Notes: generated by a model from the letters alone, not told the origin. DNA of 64,000 nt from Planctomycetaceae bacterium (GCA_900299185.1 OMIV01000254.1:19754-83753), one strand, 5' to 3'. Shown: positions 21,701-31,087, counted from the first letter of the stretch. Program-made: numbers and translations.

Positions 21701-24336
21701 TTCATGGAGCGCGTCTCAATCAGGATCAATTGAAGGCGAGCGGATCGGGATATGCCGGAGATCGTGCACCGGACTTCTTGATGGCGAACGATGCTTGGTC
21801 GCAGATCCTCTATCTGACCTACGGGCCGGATGGGTCAGTCTACATGATCGACTGGTACGACAAGAACCAATGCCATCACGGCAACACCGCCGGGCACGAC
21901 CGCACTAACGGGCGGGTTTTCAAAGTGAGTTACGTGGGGAATGAGAAGGTCGCAGCGAACACCGCGCCCTCGAACTCAACTTCTCCCGTCTCCCCTGCGG
22001 GGAGAGGGGCGAGGGGAACTGAATCTCGCTCACTCAAAGACTTCGGGGGCGACCTCAAAACCGCAACCAACGAGCAACTCATCGCGCTGCAGTTGCACTC
22101 GAATGACTGGTACGTCCGACATGCTCGCCGCATCTTGCACGAGCGAGCGGCTGCTCAACCGCCGGGGCCGACGAGTGATGTTATGAAGAAGGTGCATGCG
22201 GCTCTGTCGCCGATTGCTTATGAGCACGCGGACGAGACGCGGCAGTTGCGCGGATTATGGGCGCTGCATGTGACGGGCGGGTTGAAGAAGGCGCTGCTGT
22301 CGGCGGCGCTCAATGCCAAGAGTCCGTTCGTGCGAGCATGGGCCATTCAACTGCATTGCGAACCGGGCACAGCAGCTCCGGGGATTTTGAATCGCTTTGT
22401 CGAACTCGCTCAGACCGATGATTCGCCGATCGTTCGCAAGTATCTCGCAAGCGTCGCGCTGCGGCTGCCACTCAAGGATCGAGCAGGCATCATCAAGGCG
22501 CTCGTCGCGCATGCTGAGGACGCCGACGATCACAACTTGCCGCTGCTCTATTGGTATGCGTCTGAGTCGCTCGTTGCCGAGCGATTGGATGAAGCGATCG
22601 AAGTACTCGCCGCTGCGAAGGTGCCGACCGTCCGCGCGTTCTTGATCCGTCGCCTAGCTCAAACGGGCGAGACGCCAATCATCGACAAGCTCATTGAGCG
22701 AACGCTGACGCAGGACGCAAAGCCTGCCGAGCAACTGCAAGTGCTCCGCGAGATCAATGAAGGACTGAAGGGTCGTCGCAAAGTCGAGATGCCGAAGTCA
22801 TGGTCGGCGGCGTTTGCGGCAATCGTCGCGAGTCCCGATGCCGACGTGCGTTCGCAAGCGATGTCGCTCGCGATCACGTTTGGAGATCCGCAAGCGGTTG
22901 AAGCTCAGCGCCGAGTCCTCAACGACAACAAGGCCGCGCCCGCTGCTCGGCTCGATGCCATCAATGCTCTCGTGAAAATCAACGCCTCGAACTTGGCACC
23001 GTCACTGCAAGCTCTTGTGAATGATGCAACGCTCGGCGGCGCTGCCGTGCGAGCACTCGCGGCTTATGACGATGCGAAGACTCCGGCGGTGTTGCTCGGC
23101 GCGTTCGAGACAATGAGTTCGGATCTCAAACGCGATGCCCTCGCGACGTTGTGTTCGCGACCGGCTTATGCCGACGCGCTGCTGGCAGCCGTCGAGCAAA
23201 AGAAGTTGCCGTCAGCGGCGTTGACGGCGGATCTCATCACTCAGCTTCGTAACTTGAAGCAGCCGTCGCTCAATGAGCGGATCGGCAAAGTGTGGGGCGC
23301 GGTGCGCGAGACTCCTGAAGAGAAAGCTCAAGAAATCGAGCGGCTCAAGAAGCTGCTGACCTCGAAGCCGAAAGCCGAGAATCGAGCTGATGTCGCGCTT
23401 GGTCGCGCGGTCTTCGCGAAGACGTGTCAAAACTGTCACACACTTTTCGGAGTCGGGCAGAAGATCGGTCCCGACATCACGGGCTCGAACCGCAGTAATT
23501 TGGATTACCTGCTGGCGAACATCGTCGATCCGAGTGCGCTCGTCGGTAAGGACTATCAAGCTCACATCATCGAGCTGAAGTCAGGCCGCGTTCTGACGGG
23601 GCTCATTAAGGCCGAAGACACTCAATCGCTGACGCTCGCGACGGCGACTGAAACCGTTGTCGTGCCAAAGAACGAAATCGAAGAGCGCGTCGTCAGCGAG
23701 AAATCGTTGATGCCGGATGCGCAATACGTGCCGATGTCCGAGCGCGAGTTGCGTTCGCTCGTCGCGTATCTCGGAAGCCCTGCTCAAACGCCGATCGCCG
23801 CGACGCCGGAGACGATCAAGCAATTCTTCAACGGCAAAGATCTGACGGGATGGAGCGGCGACTTGAGTTTGTGGTCGGTCGAGAACGGCGAGCTGATTGG
23901 TCGCACGTCGGGCTTAAAGCACAACGAGTTCCTGAAGAGCGAGCTGATGCTGAGCGACTTCAAATTGAGCCTCGACGTGAAGCTCGTAAAGAACGAGGGC
24001 AACAGCGGCATTCAGTTCCGCAGCGAAGTTCAAGCCGACGGACACATGAAGGGCTATCAAGCCGACATCGGCCCCGGCTGGTGGGGCAAGCTCTACGAAG
24101 AGCACGGCCGCGCGTTGCTCTGGGACAAGTCCGGCGAGCAACACCTGAAGCCCGGCGAGTGGAACCGCTACGAAGTCGAAGCGATCGGCCCGCGCATCCG
24201 GACCTATCTCAACGGCCAACTGTGCGTCGACCTCAACGATGAACCGGGAGCAAGGTCAGGCTTAATCGGCCTGCAACTGCACTCCGGCGGAGCGACAGAG
24301 GTGCGGTTTAAGAATATGGTCGTTGAGCTGAAGTGA
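18712..24336 (+). CDS. Giant exported VCBS / membrane-bound dehydrogenase / HEAT / cytochrome c / DUF1080 protein
   Basis: An 1874-residue exported protein. The ATG at 18712 begins the signal peptide (cleavage after ARA); the frame opens earlier, at 18655. Modules in order: FG-GAP/VCBS-type repeats with Ca-binding DxDxDG loops (DFNRDGKMDV, DVDGDGLNDV, DMDGDGLKDI), a lectin-like sandwich (about 520-670), a soluble-dehydrogenase-like beta-propeller of the TIGR02604 type (PPGFKVTLFAGEPDVVQPIA, WGVDFNDRGQAFLTACV), HEAT-like helices (about 1130-1530), a haem domain (CQNCHTLFGVGQKIGPDITG) and a C-terminal DUF1080 sandwich (FFNGKDLTGWSGDLSLWSVE). DUF1080 is linked to sugar binding or 3-keto-glycoside hydrolysis. 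It probably acts on extracellular glycans and passes electrons to its own haem. An in-frame palindromic insert sits at 21981-22017. Confidence 0.92.
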   Translation: MARSCWLLLFSMAIGLVPAAARAEEFLLHSFSKQQLSIHFWSEGASFGDFNRDGKMDVVSGPYWYQAPDFKTKHEIYEPKMTFKKVGADGKEEVIPGFEGGLGSKNTYSDNFFAFTHDFNNDGWTDVLIYGFPGQDASWYQNPQDKGGRWTRHKVFETVDNESPQWGDITGDGKPEIICHAGGFLGYVSPDWADPTKPWTFHKISAKGPWQRFTHGLGFGDVNGDGRSDFLLGSGWWEQPASLEGDPEWKHHPEQWGNGAQMHVYDVDGDGLNDVVTSLQAHGFGLAWFQQYRVDVPSKNDDGSVKTTKEIRFKQNLIMGQEPKQNRYGLKFAQLHAVELVDMDGDGLKDIVTGKRFWAHGPKGDAEPDAPSVVYWFKLARNADKSVDWVPQFVDDDSGVGTQVVVGDLNGDKLPDIVVGNKKGTFIHLHETKKVSKEEWEKAQPKVMFEPLRASAAAQDGASPTGTAAGSANKEPPSKKADAPGTAHAANNVVGELPKGRDGNSLNTDFETGDLSDWTATGNAFNKQPVEGDLVHKRRRESYSRHEGKFWIGGYEVVQDAGMGTLTSKPFRVTQPYAAFRVAGGAYDNCRVELVRADNDEVIFRTTVFEPQIFQDSHDCKEDLRPCVVDLSAQLGKEIFIRIVDQQQGHWAHLNFDDFKLYSKRPEFKDEFKPVKEGLKQLGPAKGQPTTPADQYKFAGLSPEEAAKAMTVPPGFKVTLFAGEPDVVQPIAMAIDDKGRLWVAEAYSYPARVPDDQAKDRIIILEDTDNDGRFDKRKVFIDKLNLVSGLEVGFGGVWVGAAPNFLFIPDKNGDDVPDAGPQVLLDGWGQQDTHETLNSFIWGPDGWLYGCHGVFTHSNVGKPGATDEQRQKINAGIWRYHPVKHQFEVFAHGTSNPWGVDFNDRGQAFLTACVIPHLWHVIQNARYQRQAGPHFNPFTYDDIKTIAVHRHYVGGTPHGGNGRSDSAGGGHAHAGAMIYLGGSFPDKYRDQIFMNNIHGARLNQDQLKASGSGYAGDRAPDFLMANDAWSQILYLTYGPDGSVYMIDWYDKNQCHHGNTAGHDRTNGRVFKVSYVGNEKVAANTAPSNSTSPVSPAGRGARGTESRSLKDFGGDLKTATNEQLIALQLHSNDWYVRHARRILHERAAAQPPGPTSDVMKKVHAALSPIAYEHADETRQLRGLWALHVTGGLKKALLSAALNAKSPFVRAWAIQLHCEPGTAAPGILNRFVELAQTDDSPIVRKYLASVALRLPLKDRAGIIKALVAHAEDADDHNLPLLYWYASESLVAERLDEAIEVLAAAKVPTVRAFLIRRLAQTGETPIIDKLIERTLTQDAKPAEQLQVLREINEGLKGRRKVEMPKSWSAAFAAIVASPDADVRSQAMSLAITFGDPQAVEAQRRVLNDNKAAPAARLDAINALVKINASNLAPSLQALVNDATLGGAAVRALAAYDDAKTPAVLLGAFETMSSDLKRDALATLCSRPAYADALLAAVEQKKLPSAALTADLITQLRNLKQPSLNERIGKVWGAVRETPEEKAQEIERLKKLLTSKPKAENRADVALGRAVFAKTCQNCHTLFGVGQKIGPDITGSNRSNLDYLLANIVDPSALVGKDYQAHIIELKSGRVLTGLIKAEDTQSLTLATATETVVVPKNEIEERVVSEKSLMPDAQYVPMSERELRSLVAYLGSPAQTPIAATPETIKQFFNGKDLTGWSGDLSLWSVENGELIGRTSGLKHNEFLKSELMLSDFKLSLDVKLVKNEGNSGIQFRSEVQADGHMKGYQADIGPGWWGKLYEEHGRALLWDKSGEQHLKPGEWNRYEVEAIGPRIRTYLNGQLCVDLNDEPGARSGLIGLQLHSGGATEVRFKNMVVELK
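21981..22017. repeat. GC-rich palindromic repeat inside a coding region
   Basis: A CTCCCC-TGC-GGGGAG hairpin (about 21990-22004) flanked by C-rich and G-rich tracts lies within the giant gene, between its propeller and HEAT regions. It translates in frame as SPVSPAGRGARG, a Pro/Gly/Arg stretch foreign to the surrounding sequence. Another forward frame reads SPLRGEGRGE, a peptide I recall as a frequent translation artefact of a dispersed bacterial repeat. Confidence 0.55.
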
Positions 24337-24537
24337 GATCCGTGTAGTCGAGACTCTTCTGCTTCCCGTCCCTCAATTCGCGATCGATCGACATCGCAAT
24401 ACGGTTTGCTACATGACCCGAGGAATCGGGTCACTACGAACGGCGGTCTGACGGCAAGCAAGAGCATGCCGACTGTGGCTTCTCATGTAGTGCATTGGAA
24501 CGAGTCGCGTCGCGAAGACTGAGCCGGTGAGATCGAT

Positions 24538-26037
24538 GTGAGACGCGACTTCGGATTCGGTTTAGGGAGATTAAGTGTGGAGGGTCGCCGGTCGTTGCTT
24601 GGACTCTTGACTCGCTATCGAGCAATCAGCGCGATTGTCGTGGTTGCGTTTGGTCTGCGAGTCGTCGCGGCAAGCAATGACTTTTGGCTGGACGAGATTT
24701 GGACATGGATGACGACTCTGCAAATGGAGTCGGCCAGCGATGTGCTATTTCGCATTCGAGACGAGAACAACCACTTCCTCAACACGCTGTGGATCTATTG
24801 GCTTGGACCGAATGCCGGCGTCTTGTCGTATCGCCTTGGCAGTGTTGTTACCGGGACGTTGAGCGTTGCTGTTGCGGGGTTGATTGGAAACCGACAAAGC
24901 AAGACCGCAGGCTGTGTTTGCTCGCTACTGATGGCGACATCTTACTTGCAGGTGCATTACAGCTCGGAAGCGCGAGGCTATGGAGCCGTCGTATGCTTTT
25001 CATTGATCGGGTTCTGGTTGCTTGAGCGCAGCACGCTTCAGCCAAGCACTCGACGTGACGGAGCGTTTGCGATTGTCAGCGTACTCGGCATTCTCGCACA
25101 GCCCATGTTCGTCTACGCGTATGGATCACTCGGAATTTGGTGGCTGATCCACACATGGCCCCAACGACAACATCTGCGACATTGGATTGCCTCAGGATTC
25201 CGATGCCACTTGTTACCAATAGCCTTCGGCGGGTGGCTGTATGCGATCAACGTGCGGCACATGGTAAATGGCGGCGGCCCGATTGATCCGTTGGCCGATG
25301 TCCTGTCTCAGACGTTGTCGCTGACTGTCGGCGGGCCGTACTCGGGCTGGCCGATGACACTGCAAGCGCTGCTCGCATTGCTGCTGGTGGTCCTCGCAAT
25401 TTGGAAAATCGCAGGCACCAGAGATCGTCGTTGGGTGTTCTTCACGCTCATCATCTTTGTCATGCCAGCATTGCTGTTGATCGTTGTGAATCGCAGCGAA
25501 ATCTACCCTCGTTACTTCGTGATCTCACAAGCGTTTGCAACGCTCGCACTGGGCTTGATGTTGGCCGAAGTCTGGCAGCGATCGGGTCGATGGCGAGGGA
25601 TCTCGGCCTGCCTGCTGGTGCTAATTGTCAGCGGCAATCTGTGGCACGTCGAACGGCTCGCAAGATTGGGACGCGGAAACTATCGAGCGACATTGGCTTG
25701 GATGTTTGAGCAATCCGGTTCCGGCCCCCTGTTTGTCGGAAGCGATCATGACTTTCGCAATCAGATGCTCTTGAGCTTTCACCAGCAATTCTTCGAGCGA
25801 CGTATCGTTTACTTCGACGGTCAGCATTGGCCACCAAATGGCCAAGACTGGTTCATCGCACATCGAATTGAGGAGGGAACAGAGTTCGCCCAGCAAATCT
25901 CACCGAACCGCCAAACGGAGTATCGCTTGAAGCGAGTCGTGCCCTATGCGGGCCTCTCTGGTTGGGAATGGGCGATCTATCGCCGCGCTGATCTCGCGAC
26001 GGAGGCCGACTCAGGCACAACGGAAACGAAGCGTTGA
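24538..26037 (+). CDS. GT-C fold membrane glycosyltransferase (ArnT/PMT-like, GT39 group)
   Basis: A 499-residue polytopic membrane protein. The first lumenal loop carries the GT-C acidic motif (FWLDEIWTW, with DENNHFLNTLW nearby) and the second has SSEARGYGAV, corresponding to the Q/E-A-R-xY pattern of ArnT/PMT-like proteins. About ten hydrophobic segments follow, then a C-terminal soluble part of roughly 120 residues. Such enzymes transfer a sugar from a polyprenyl-phosphate donor on the outer face of the membrane. The start is a GTG at 24538 with no clear ribosome-binding site; a GTG at 24574 is an alternative. Confidence 0.78.
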   Translation: MRRDFGFGLGRLSVEGRRSLLGLLTRYRAISAIVVVAFGLRVVAASNDFWLDEIWTWMTTLQMESASDVLFRIRDENNHFLNTLWIYWLGPNAGVLSYRLGSVVTGTLSVAVAGLIGNRQSKTAGCVCSLLMATSYLQVHYSSEARGYGAVVCFSLIGFWLLERSTLQPSTRRDGAFAIVSVLGILAQPMFVYAYGSLGIWWLIHTWPQRQHLRHWIASGFRCHLLPIAFGGWLYAINVRHMVNGGGPIDPLADVLSQTLSLTVGGPYSGWPMTLQALLALLLVVLAIWKIAGTRDRRWVFFTLIIFVMPALLLIVVNRSEIYPRYFVISQAFATLALGLMLAEVWQRSGRWRGISACLLVLIVSGNLWHVERLARLGRGNYRATLAWMFEQSGSGPLFVGSDHDFRNQMLLSFHQQFFERRIVYFDGQHWPPNGQDWFIAHRIEEGTEFAQQISPNRQTEYRLKRVVPYAGLSGWEWAIYRRADLATEADSGTTETKR

Positions 26038-26107
26038 AGTCCTGAGTGCGCTTCGTCTGTGTTGGTCGTCGCCGTTGTACGATTTGTGACAATCGATTCG
26101 GCGGCAG

Positions 26108-29100
26108 TTACTTGGCATCCTTCTCGCTGTCGCCGGTGCCGTCTTCGAAGAGGATGGGAACGCGTTCGCCGGGGATGGAAATGCTGAGCGGTTCGTCGGT
26201 CAGCATTTGTAGGTAGACACTCGCCAGCGTGGAGTAATTGCTGTGAGGATGGTTCGTCAGCAAGGTCTTGATCTCGCGTGTGGCGTCGGCACAACGACCA
26301 ATCTCCATATGCGCGTTCGCCATCATCCAAGTGAGCATGGCCGACTGGTCCGAGATGTTGAACAACACTTGATCGCTGGCGGCGAGATGCGCGGTCGGCC
26401 AGACCGTCTTTGTTCCGATCAGCGGGCTATCGAATGACTTAAACGGAGCTGTGCCGAGCAAGGCTTCGAATGATGTTCGAGTGAGGGACTTGCGATGCTT
26501 CTGCCCCCAAGCCACCGCACGGTCGTAGTCGCCTCGGGCCATCGCCACAAAAGCAGCTTGCACCTGCCACGCACCAAAGACCGGCTCCTCACCGCCGCCC
26601 ATTTCATCGAAGCTCTCGAACAACGTGTTGGACTCATCCAACCGCCCCACCTCCGACATCAACATCGCCATCTGTAAGTGAACTTGCATGTTGCCCGCGA
26701 GCTTGAGCTTGTCCGCTTCCAAGATCTCCAGCGCTTTGACCACAAAGCCTTGTTGAACGGCGAAGGTCGACAAAGCGAGGGGATCAGTGTTCTTGTCTTG
26801 CGCTTCGGAGACAGCTTTCTCCATGCGTTCCATCGCTGGCCCAAGCTGCGTGTTGTATTCGCGCAACCGGGCGAGCACGGCGATGTCGTCCTTCGTGAGC
26901 GTAGGCTTGTCTTTGTAGAGAGCCATCAGCTTTTGAACTTCGCCATACATCGCGTCGACACGATTCATCGCGCGATACTTCTCGACCAAGACGCCGCGCA
27001 GTCCCAAGTTGTTGGGTTCGAGCACCAAGGCTTGCTGCAAGGCTGCAGTGCTTTGATAGAGCCGCTGCGGAGCTGCTGGTGGTCGTCCACCTGCGGCATA
27101 GATCCGAGACTCCAGCAACTCCAACACGTTGTAGGCATCAGCCAAGGTGATGTAGGCCGACACGTTGCTGTTGTCCTCGAAGACAGCGGCCTGTGCATCG
27201 CGAATGGCGAGGAAGCACATGCCCAATGCCTGCAACGCCGAGAGTTGCATGTGACCATTTTGGTCGGTCTGCAGGAGCTCGATGTAATGCCGAGCGCGTT
27301 GGCCGAAGTTCGAAACCGGTGTGCCCTTCAACGACAAGAATCTCTGATAACCCGTCTGAGGCTGAGGCCATGTGATGCGCGCCGGATTAACAACAGACGG
27401 CTTGCAATCACGGAACGCCAGCTTGGCAAAGTCGATACCTGAAGCCCGGGACTTTTCGACAACGACCGGCTTACGTCCGAAGATAGCGCACGTGGCACCT
27501 AAGCGTTCGAGGCGCCAATCCGGTGACTGAATCACATCGACCAAGGCGCCGTAGCCGGGAGTCTGTCCCCACAAGCGAGGTGTAAGATGCGTGACTTCAA
27601 ACCGCTTCAAGACTTCTCGACCAGCGCTCTGCTTCGAGTCGTCTTCGAGTGCATTGAGCGCATTTGTGGGCGCGGCCATACCCGCACCAGCGGGGGCTCG
27701 ACGACCAACCGGTCGCAGTGAATTGCGTGCTTCATCTTGCAGGTTCAACACGTTTTCGCCGCCGCGGGCATACAACGCGACTCGACTATCAAAGAACACT
27801 TTGCGACCAGCCCAAATGACGACGTCACCTTGATCGAGTCGGAATTGGAAAAGCCGCGCGTTCTCGAAGTCTTGAAGTTCGTCAACCGCTCCCGCGATGG
27901 TGGCCGCTAACTGAGGAGTCCAACCAAAGCCGACTCGCGGACCATCGCGTCCCATTAAGCGACCACTGATTGCGAAGTAAGCCAACGCTCCAAACGCGAT
28001 GACCGTGACCGCACGACCGGCTCGCGAGAACAGCACTTCGCTGGTCGCGATTGAGTACTCCTGACGACAATGGTCTCGATACCAATCTTGCCCGTTGAGC
28101 GACGACAACACGCACAAAGCCACGAGTGCCGGTGCGAAGTCTTCCCAGCTCATCGCTCCGAACAGACAGACCAAGGCGACCGCGAACAACAGTCCCAAGT
28201 CCACTCGGCGACGATTGAGATACGTTGTCACAAGACCCATCAGCACCAAGACGGCTGTGGCGATCATTACCGGTGAGGGAGCGGTCCAAGCCACACGGTC
28301 GAACAACGACTGCCAGCCGCCACCTGTTCCGAGGTCGGTGATGCGCGGGCCATTGGCTCGCAACCACGGCAGCTCGGTCGCAACGCGAACCCACGGACTG
28401 AACCAGGCATTCCACCCAAAGGGATTGAGAACCAAGGCTCCCAACCCCGCTCCCATGATCTTCAACCAGCTCTGTCGCTCCTCGGCACTTAATGCCGGAG
28501 TGCGTTGCATCTGAGCCGAGACAAACTGCCCAACTCCAAAGCCGGCCAGCAACAGCCAACCGAAATACGCGCGAGCATCCAGATTGGACCACACCGCCAA
28601 CGTCACGACGACGCACCACAACGATCGCGGCTGTTTGGTCGTCGTCCATTGGATCAACTCGCGCAAACACCAGGCCACACCCAGCAACGTGACGAGCTTC
28701 GGCAGCGGCACGAACTGTGGGAACAAGGCCAGCAGCAAGACTCCCGCACAGACCGCATGCCACCAGGTCGGTAGCTTCGATCGATTCAGATTCACAAGGC
28801 CGTAGATCAACGCGGCGCCGGCCAGTCCGACTCCCACCGACAGCGCCAAGGGACCACCGAGCCGATGCAAGAGGCCGACACTCAGGTCAAATAGCCAACT
28901 CAGATTGACCCACGTTCGATCGCCTGCGGTGTAAGAAAAAATGTCTGTGCGAGGCGGCAAGATGCCATGCGAAGTCAGATACTCGCCCGTGCGAATGCGG
29001 ACCAACGTTTGAGTTTCAGCGATCTGTCGGCAGCCCAGCAGCAAGCCCAACAGAATCACGGCCCAACGCAGCATGAAGTCGCCGCGAATGGCTTCGTCTT

Positions 29101-29278
29101 CAACGATCTCGGGTGAAAGCGGCTCCCATTCGGGAAGGTCTTCGGAAGGAGATTGTTGAGCCACTGCCGTCGTCGCAGCTTCAGGAGCGGGTGCGGGGGA
29201 CTCGATCGGAGTCGCGTTCGCCGCAGGCGTGGTGGTTGGATCGAGTGGAGCTGGCGAAGCAGGATGTGGATCAGTCAC
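26108..29278 (-). CDS. Multi-spanning membrane protein with C-terminal TPR-like domain
   Basis: A 1056-residue protein that starts at a GTG. A Pro/Ala/Thr-rich cytoplasmic N-terminus (about 65 residues) precedes about ten hydrophobic segments (MLRWAVILLGLLLGC through AVTVIAFGALAYFAI). The first extramembrane loop (RTGEYLTSHGILPPRTDIFS and TWVNLSWLFD) resembles the glycosyltransferase-like membrane proteins of Planctomycetes. From about residue 640 to the end, helical pairs suit tetratricopeptide repeats (for example SAYITLADAYNVLELLE). A role in glycan export or envelope assembly is plausible but unproven. It converges with the GT-C gene across 70 bases. Confidence 0.7.
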   Translation of the reverse strand: MTDPHPASPAPLDPTTTPAANATPIESPAPAPEAATTAVAQQSPSEDLPEWEPLSPEIVEDEAIRGDFMLRWAVILLGLLLGCRQIAETQTLVRIRTGEYLTSHGILPPRTDIFSYTAGDRTWVNLSWLFDLSVGLLHRLGGPLALSVGVGLAGAALIYGLVNLNRSKLPTWWHAVCAGVLLLALFPQFVPLPKLVTLLGVAWCLRELIQWTTTKQPRSLWCVVVTLAVWSNLDARAYFGWLLLAGFGVGQFVSAQMQRTPALSAEERQSWLKIMGAGLGALVLNPFGWNAWFSPWVRVATELPWLRANGPRITDLGTGGGWQSLFDRVAWTAPSPVMIATAVLVLMGLVTTYLNRRRVDLGLLFAVALVCLFGAMSWEDFAPALVALCVLSSLNGQDWYRDHCRQEYSIATSEVLFSRAGRAVTVIAFGALAYFAISGRLMGRDGPRVGFGWTPQLAATIAGAVDELQDFENARLFQFRLDQGDVVIWAGRKVFFDSRVALYARGGENVLNLQDEARNSLRPVGRRAPAGAGMAAPTNALNALEDDSKQSAGREVLKRFEVTHLTPRLWGQTPGYGALVDVIQSPDWRLERLGATCAIFGRKPVVVEKSRASGIDFAKLAFRDCKPSVVNPARITWPQPQTGYQRFLSLKGTPVSNFGQRARHYIELLQTDQNGHMQLSALQALGMCFLAIRDAQAAVFEDNSNVSAYITLADAYNVLELLESRIYAAGGRPPAAPQRLYQSTAALQQALVLEPNNLGLRGVLVEKYRAMNRVDAMYGEVQKLMALYKDKPTLTKDDIAVLARLREYNTQLGPAMERMEKAVSEAQDKNTDPLALSTFAVQQGFVVKALEILEADKLKLAGNMQVHLQMAMLMSEVGRLDESNTLFESFDEMGGGEEPVFGAWQVQAAFVAMARGDYDRAVAWGQKHRKSLTRTSFEALLGTAPFKSFDSPLIGTKTVWPTAHLAASDQVLFNISDQSAMLTWMMANAHMEIGRCADATREIKTLLTNHPHSNYSTLASVYLQMLTDEPLSISIPGERVPILFEDGTGDSEKDAK

Positions 29279-29574
29279 GAAGGCGTCTCTGAGTTACGGC
29301 ACGAGAGCAGGACCAGTTTTCCGGTCCGAAGAGCAGCGAGATGCTACGACCGCAAAAAACTAGGGGTCAAGGAGCCTCGTTCTCCGTATTCACGGTTGGC
29401 CGGTGCGTTATGAGCACATCCTGCTACGACCGGCACAACAGCACCAACTCGTGCCCCGGCAAGTGGCCTTTTATCATCAGTCACACAGCCGCACGGACGC
29501 GCCGATTGCTGACGAAATCGTGCCTGATTCACTGCCCTTAAAGAGCTGCCTCGCTGGCTCAAATCGGAACCTTA

Positions 29575-30327
29575 ATGCCGCTCGAAATTCTGTATCTCGA
29601 TGATGCGTGTGTCGCGATCAACAAACCGTCGGGCCTGTTGGTCCACAGCACGCGCATTGCGGCCTGGGTGACTCAGAACGCCGTCAACATGCTGAAGAAG
29701 CAACTTGGTCGACCGATCTTTCCGATTCATCGACTTGATCGCCCGACGTCGGGAGTGCTGCTGTTCGGTCTCACGTCCGAGATCGCTCGCACGCTGACCG
29801 ATGGCTTCATGGATCGCACTGTCGACAAGCAGTACCTCGCGGTTGTCCGAGGCTACACGCCCGAATCGGGAGTCATCGAAAAGCCGCTAGACGACATCTA
29901 TCGTCGCGAAGCTCAAAGCGATGACGAGGACGACGAAGACGCGGCCCCGCTTCCGTTGGCGGAATGTCGGACGGAGTATGCCACTCTGGCCACGACCGAA
30001 ATCCCGTTGTCAGCCGGCAAGTATCCATCCAGCCGATACTCGTTGGTACGAGCCACACCGTTGACCGGACGCACGCATCAGATTCGTCGCCACTTCAAGC
30101 ACGTGCGACATCCCATTCTTTGCGATGGTCGGTATGGCGATCACCGACACAACCACATGTTTCGCGACCAACTTGGCATCGAACGACTGTTGCTGGTGGC
30201 TCGGGAGTTGACCTTCACTCATCCCACATCCGGCGATCGAGTGACGATTAAAGCACCGCTCGGCAAAGACTTCGAAGACGCACTGCAGAAGCTCGGCTTT
30301 GATGCCTCGGTCGTTGAAAAGAAATAG
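29575..30327 (+). CDS. truC: tRNA pseudouridine(65) synthase TruC
   Basis: RluA-superfamily pseudouridine synthase, 250 residues. The catalytic block is HRLDRPTSGVLLFGL, with Asp in the LDRPTSG motif, and the N-terminus LEILYLDDACVAINKPSGLLVH closely follows TruC of E. coli. The later blocks YSLVRATPLTGRTHQIRRHF and HPILCDGRYGDHRHNH fit the same enzyme, which modifies U65 of certain tRNAs. An acidic insertion (SDDEDDEDAAP) interrupts the middle of the domain. RluA/C/D is the alternative, but the NKPSGLLVH-to-HRLDRPTSG spacing and the GDHRHN motif favour TruC. Confidence 0.86.
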   Translation: MPLEILYLDDACVAINKPSGLLVHSTRIAAWVTQNAVNMLKKQLGRPIFPIHRLDRPTSGVLLFGLTSEIARTLTDGFMDRTVDKQYLAVVRGYTPESGVIEKPLDDIYRREAQSDDEDDEDAAPLPLAECRTEYATLATTEIPLSAGKYPSSRYSLVRATPLTGRTHQIRRHFKHVRHPILCDGRYGDHRHNHMFRDQLGIERLLLVARELTFTHPTSGDRVTIKAPLGKDFEDALQKLGFDASVVEKK

Positions 30328-30343
30328 ACCGAGACGACGTAAC

Positions 30344-31087
30344 TCAACGCGCGGCTTCGGCGAAGATCTCGGCAATGTGCATGACTCGGATCGGCTTGTT
30401 GTTGCGCCGAATCAGACCTTCGAGATGCATCAAGCAGGACATGTCGTTGGCGGTCAGTACTTCACTGCCAGCTTGCTCGTGATCAGAGATGCGGTCGAGG
30501 CCCATCATGCCCGAGATCGCTTCTTCAGCGACCGCAAACGTACCGCCGAACCCGCAGCATTCGTCGGCTCGTTTGAGATCCGTCAACGTGATGCCTTCCA
30601 GCGATGCCAACAACCGCCGCGCCTTGTTGAAGGTCGGCAAGTTTCGTTCGCTCGAACTCCCCAATCTCAGCTCGCGCAAACCGTGGCAGCTCTGATGCAA
30701 ACCAACTCGATGCGGGAAGCGACCAGGCAAGCTCTCCACTTTGAGGACATCGGTTAGGAACTCAGTGAGTTCGAAGGTCTTGGCTTTGAGTTCTTCAAAT
30801 CCCGGGCGGCTGCTGAGGAAGTCGTCGTAGTGATGCCGAACCATCGACGTGCAACTTCCCGACGGACAGACGACGTACTCGTACTGTTGGAAGATCTCGA
30901 AGAAGCGAATCGCAAGCGGACGCGTGCAATCGCCCAGCCCGGTGTTGGCCATCGGCTGGCCACAGCACGTTTGCTCGGGAGGAAACTCAACGTCGATCCC
31001 CAGTCGCTCTAGCACTTCCACTGTCGCCATTCCGACATTGGGATAGACCTGATCGACGTAGCAAGGAATGAAAAGGCCAACTTGCAT
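30344..31087 (-). CDS. lutA: LutA/YkgE-like CCG-domain iron-sulphur protein
   Basis: A 247-residue protein with two CCG modules: CCGQPMANTG near residue 42 with its downstream cysteine-rich stretch, and CCGFGGTFAV near residue 190, typical of LutA and of the GlpC/HdrB family. These subunits bind Fe-S clusters in lactate or glycolate oxidation. The ATG at 31087 (MQVGLFIPCYVDQVYPNVGM) matches the family start; the frame extends upstream for 29 unlikely codons. lutB and lutC are absent nearby, so it may work with distant partners. It lies close downstream of rimO on the same strand. Confidence 0.82.
   Translation of the reverse strand: MQVGLFIPCYVDQVYPNVGMATVEVLERLGIDVEFPPEQTCCGQPMANTGLGDCTRPLAIRFFEIFQQYEYVVCPSGSCTSMVRHHYDDFLSSRPGFEELKAKTFELTEFLTDVLKVESLPGRFPHRVGLHQSCHGLRELRLGSSSERNLPTFNKARRLLASLEGITLTDLKRADECCGFGGTFAVAEEAISGMMGLDRISDHEQAGSEVLTANDMSCLMHLEGLIRRNNKPIRVMHIAEIFAEAAR

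Noticed and set aside
24415..24432. GACCCGA/TCGGGTC hairpin after the giant gene
   Set aside because: A 7-bp stem without T tract; too weak to call a terminator.
29342..29432. Repeated TGCTACGACCG, 80 bases apart
   Set aside because: An 11-base direct repeat with no associated structure; may be chance.
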